From a virus, in IMG/VR virus record IMGVR_UViG_3300015360_003300, positions 1-64,000 of that record: a stretch of 64,000 nt of DNA; one strand, 5' to 3'. Numbering within the stretch: the first letter of the stretch is position 1; each line of letters opens with the position of its first letter. A program made the translations under genes and the position numbers. This document shows positions 61,957 to 64,000 of the stretch, piece by piece. The notes under the pieces are model-generated. The model ran no database searches and was not told where the DNA came from. It saw only the letters and a list, made by a program, of their open reading frames with translations.

Positions 61957-63452
61957 ATGCACTGAAGTATAAAATTTATAATGTAAAAACAGTAGGAACC
62001 GAAAACGATGTGTATTTGGGTAGAGCAACTATCCAAAGTTTTCGCCATTCTGATAAATCTTATTATTATTGGCACTTCAACAAGAATGTCAAAGATTCTT
62101 TTCTGTTTGCGAGCTTAACCGCCTCCAAAAATGTTCGTATCAAGCCACCAACCATAACCGAACCATTTGTACAATTAGATACACGGTTTTATAATTTTTA
62201 TAATACAGATGAAAGTAATCCTTCAAAAATATTTGCAGGAACTTCTAAAACTGGAGAAATACTGAGTGTATATTTCCGATCAATCTCAACCGATGGATCT
62301 CTTTTTTTAAAACAGACTAGAAATGATAAATTTATATGGAATGGTCAAACAAATATTATTGATAATACAGTAACAGAAAGTTTGGGTGGAAATGGCGTAT
62401 GTACAGATGGTGTCTTACGTGTATTATCGCCAGACTATCGTTTTAAAGATAATACAGTAGATGCTCCAGTAGAACCAAAGTCAGTTTCGTTAATTAGAAA
62501 TAAAATATTAGGTTCTTCCAGTAATATATCAATGGCACTGAAGAAAATAGCAGGAAGTAAATGTATAAAAATTAGGTCATATGATAATAAAATAAGAATT
62601 GATTTTGATAAAGTAAATTGTCCATGTGGAAACGTTATGTTTTCTAGTAGCAGTTCAAGTTCACAATCTAGTTCCTCTTCTAGTAGTAGTTCAAGTAGCT
62701 CGTCAAGTAGTAGTTCTAGTTCCTCTTCAAGTTCCTCATCAAGCGACTCTTCTAGTAGTTCATCTGATTATATATCACAGACATCTCAATCATCCTTATC
62801 TCAAATGAGTCAATCATCCTTATCTCAAATGAGTAATAACAATATTCCATTCCCCGTATGCGACACAATTAACGCATATAGACCAGCCAAAGTAATTGGT
62901 GTTACATGTGGACTTGCCACTGATTATGATAATATATCTTTATCAGATACTGGTGGATTGTGGACAGGAAATACAGGAAATATAACTATTTCTAGGGATC
63001 AAGATAATGGTAATTGGCATGTGCTACTTACAACAAACACATCTTATGTTTATGAAACTACAGTTCCTCCCGAATCTATTTCGTGTGCAACTGGTTGGAT
63101 AACAGGTGTAGTTTCTCTTGACCTATTCAATACAAACTCGTCAAGTAGTAGTTCAAGTGATTTAAGTAATTCATCATTAAGTAACTCTTCTAGTAGTAGT
63201 AGTAATCTTGAAAATCTTTATAAACAATATTTCCAAAATTGTGATGGCCCAGCATGTACTAGTGAATATTATTGTTATTATGAAGTAATTGAAGAGTGGG
63301 TGTGTAGTTCGGTTTCGTCTAGCAATACATTATATTCATCAGTTAGTCAATCATCACAGTCATCAAGTAGCCAGTCCTCAAGTAGTCAATCCAGTAACAA
63401 TCCACCCGCTCCGTGTATTATGGCTTCTACAGTGGTTATTGTTTTTGGTTAA
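61953..63452 (+). CDS. Serine-rich tail protein
   Basis: The ATG at 61953 overlaps the previous stop (ATGA) and is preferred over the in-frame ATG at 61929; the product is 499 residues. The N-terminal ~220 residues are strand-rich, followed by a low-complexity Ser tract (~229-285) with Q/D interruptions, a beta domain (~290-400), another Ser-rich linker (~395-415), a Cys-containing segment (C-D-G-P-A-C...Y-Y-C-Y-Y) and a third Ser/Gln tract before the C-terminus. Such proteins are common in large myoviruses; Ser tracts can be glycosylation targets. The gene converges on a minus-strand gene with 17 bases of overlap. Confidence 0.7.
   Translation: MNALKYKIYNVKTVGTENDVYLGRATIQSFRHSDKSYYYWHFNKNVKDSFLFASLTASKNVRIKPPTITEPFVQLDTRFYNFYNTDESNPSKIFAGTSKTGEILSVYFRSISTDGSLFLKQTRNDKFIWNGQTNIIDNTVTESLGGNGVCTDGVLRVLSPDYRFKDNTVDAPVEPKSVSLIRNKILGSSSNISMALKKIAGSKCIKIRSYDNKIRIDFDKVNCPCGNVMFSSSSSSSQSSSSSSSSSSSSSSSSSSSSSSSSSSDSSSSSSDYISQTSQSSLSQMSQSSLSQMSNNNIPFPVCDTINAYRPAKVIGVTCGLATDYDNISLSDTGGLWTGNTGNITISRDQDNGNWHVLLTTNTSYVYETTVPPESISCATGWITGVVSLDLFNTNSSSSSSSDLSNSSLSNSSSSSSNLENLYKQYFQNCDGPACTSEYYCYYEVIEEWVCSSVSSSNTLYSSVSQSSQSSSSQSSSSQSSNNPPAPCIMASTVVIVFG
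62641..62767. repeat. Low-complexity serine-codon tract
   Basis: About 40 consecutive codons are almost all Ser, using a mix of agt, agc, tca, tcg, tct and tcc with a few caa/gac. The codon mixture argues for protein-level selection more than simple slippage of one codon. Smaller tracts occur at 63139-63210 and 63345-63400. Confidence 0.9.
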
Positions 63453-64000
63453 TACCAAATTCCAATAGTAACCGTTTAAGGGTCGCTAACTGGGCCGAAT
63501 AATTACGTTTGGCACCATCATCTTGGCTACTGTTAATATCTATTTCAAGTTTCTTATAAAGATTCTCAGCGATGTGTGCATTATAATCTTTTGTATCATA
63601 CTTACATGCATTTTTCAGCGAATCTGAAATAGCTGCCCATTCTACAACTTCTTGAATACGATATTTAATTGACTTTTCCACAATTTTCATATTAAATATA
63701 TATTCATCTCTTTTTATTTTAAGTCTCTTAATTTCAAATCCCAACTTAATTGGATCTATGTCTATGGTATCGCTTTCAATTTTTCTTTCAGATGACGCAA
63801 TAACATAATCCATTTCTTCAATATCAACCATTCCTCGCTCATACTTATATATTTCAGATACCATCTGATTAAAATGTACTTCTGCTTCTTTTTTGCATTG
63901 CCAAAATTTTGAGTCTGGTGTTGGGAATTGTCCATCATTAAGAACTGAACTTAATTTAATAACTAGTGGTCTATACTCTGGAACATCTGTATATGTTGAT
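63436..64000 (-). CDS. Hypothetical protein, partial (continues beyond right edge)
   Basis: The minus-strand frame ending at a TAA at 63436 stays open to base 63999, so at least 187 codons are visible and the start lies outside; an internal Met at 63864 is not the start. The visible part is largely helical, charged and without a signal peptide: E-Y-R-P-L-V-I-K-L near the left end, then F-P-T-P-D-S-K-F-W-Q-C-K-K-E-A-E-V-H-F, a long helix ending in S-D-S-L-K-N-A-C-K-Y-D. No family recognised. Converges with the Ser-rich protein gene. Confidence 0.75.
   Translation of the reverse strand, partial: STYTDVPEYRPLVIKLSSVLNDGQFPTPDSKFWQCKKEAEVHFNQMVSEIYKYERGMVDIEEMDYVIASSERKIESDTIDIDPIKLGFEIKRLKIKRDEYIFNMKIVEKSIKYRIQEVVEWAAISDSLKNACKYDTKDYNAHIAENLYKKLEIDINSSQDDGAKRNYSAQLATLKRLLLEFGINQKQ

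Noticed and set aside
63436-63864. Complete 142-codon minus-strand gene
   Set aside because: The frame remains open to the right edge, so this is only the C-terminal part of a longer gene.
1-64000. tRNA genes, integrase, transposase, attachment sites
   Set aside because: No cloverleaf-like sequence, recombinase motif or terminal inverted repeat was seen by eye; tRNA detection without software is limited.

Overview
The window is an AT-rich, almost gap-free stretch of a tailed-phage genome, a myovirus of the broad T4-like group. The replication core has recognisable T4 homologues: UvsX, gp41 helicase, gp32 with its H-C-C-C zinc site, and the block gp45-gp44-gp62-RegA in T4 order, plus gp61 primase and ThyA. 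The structural half also follows T4 order: gp5-like spike, gp25, gp6-like, gp7-like, further baseplate/fibre proteins. The exact T4 late -10 octamer TATAAATA lies just upstream of four genes. The host is probably Gram-negative (lipoprotein signal, GDP- and dTDP-deoxysugar enzymes, GT10 transferase), but the sequence does not name it. No tRNA, CRISPR array, IS element or integrase was seen, and no gene-free gap exceeds about 100 bases.

Layout. 1-798 (minus): partial protein with a PASK-repeat tail. 875-4923: recombination and replication (uvsX, helicase, small HTH-like protein, SSB). 5008-7249: dTDP-rhamnose-type enzymes (RmlB; RmlC-RmlD fusion). 7306-10768: clamp, clamp loader with an extra gene inserted, RegA. 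10812-13203: small genes including a HAD-like phosphatase, a deoxyribosyltransferase-like protein and a late lipoprotein. 13305-15667: thymidylate synthase and primase. 15709-24123: a deoxysugar/glycosyltransferase island (Gmd, GDP-fucose synthase family, a ColD-type dehydratase, a methyltransferase, several glycosyltransferases; the last three genes are on the minus strand). 24210-30270: a block, probably late, whose larger proteins begin with similar short N-termini followed by (L/I)-x-E sites, reminiscent of T4 capsid-targeting peptides; it includes a 1024-residue ligase-like plus NMNAT-like fusion. 30372-36742: B12-dependent ribonucleotide reductase, patatin, HNH and Cas4/RecB-like nucleases, small genes. 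36746-63452: baseplate and fibre genes, several very large. 63436-64000 (minus): partial gene.

How it may work together. Replication and nucleotide genes form a conventional T4-like replisome with a class II RNR in this window. Gmd, ColD and a Fcl/ColC-type enzyme could in principle make GDP-fucose and GDP-colitose from host GDP-mannose, and RmlB with RmlCD could make dTDP-rhamnose from host dTDP-glucose. The nearby glycosyltransferases would place these sugars on an acceptor that cannot be identified here; serine-rich tail proteins at the right end are one candidate. The 24-30 kb block may be cargo packaged in the head and delivered with the DNA. These functional links are inference from domain recognition and gene order, without database searches.
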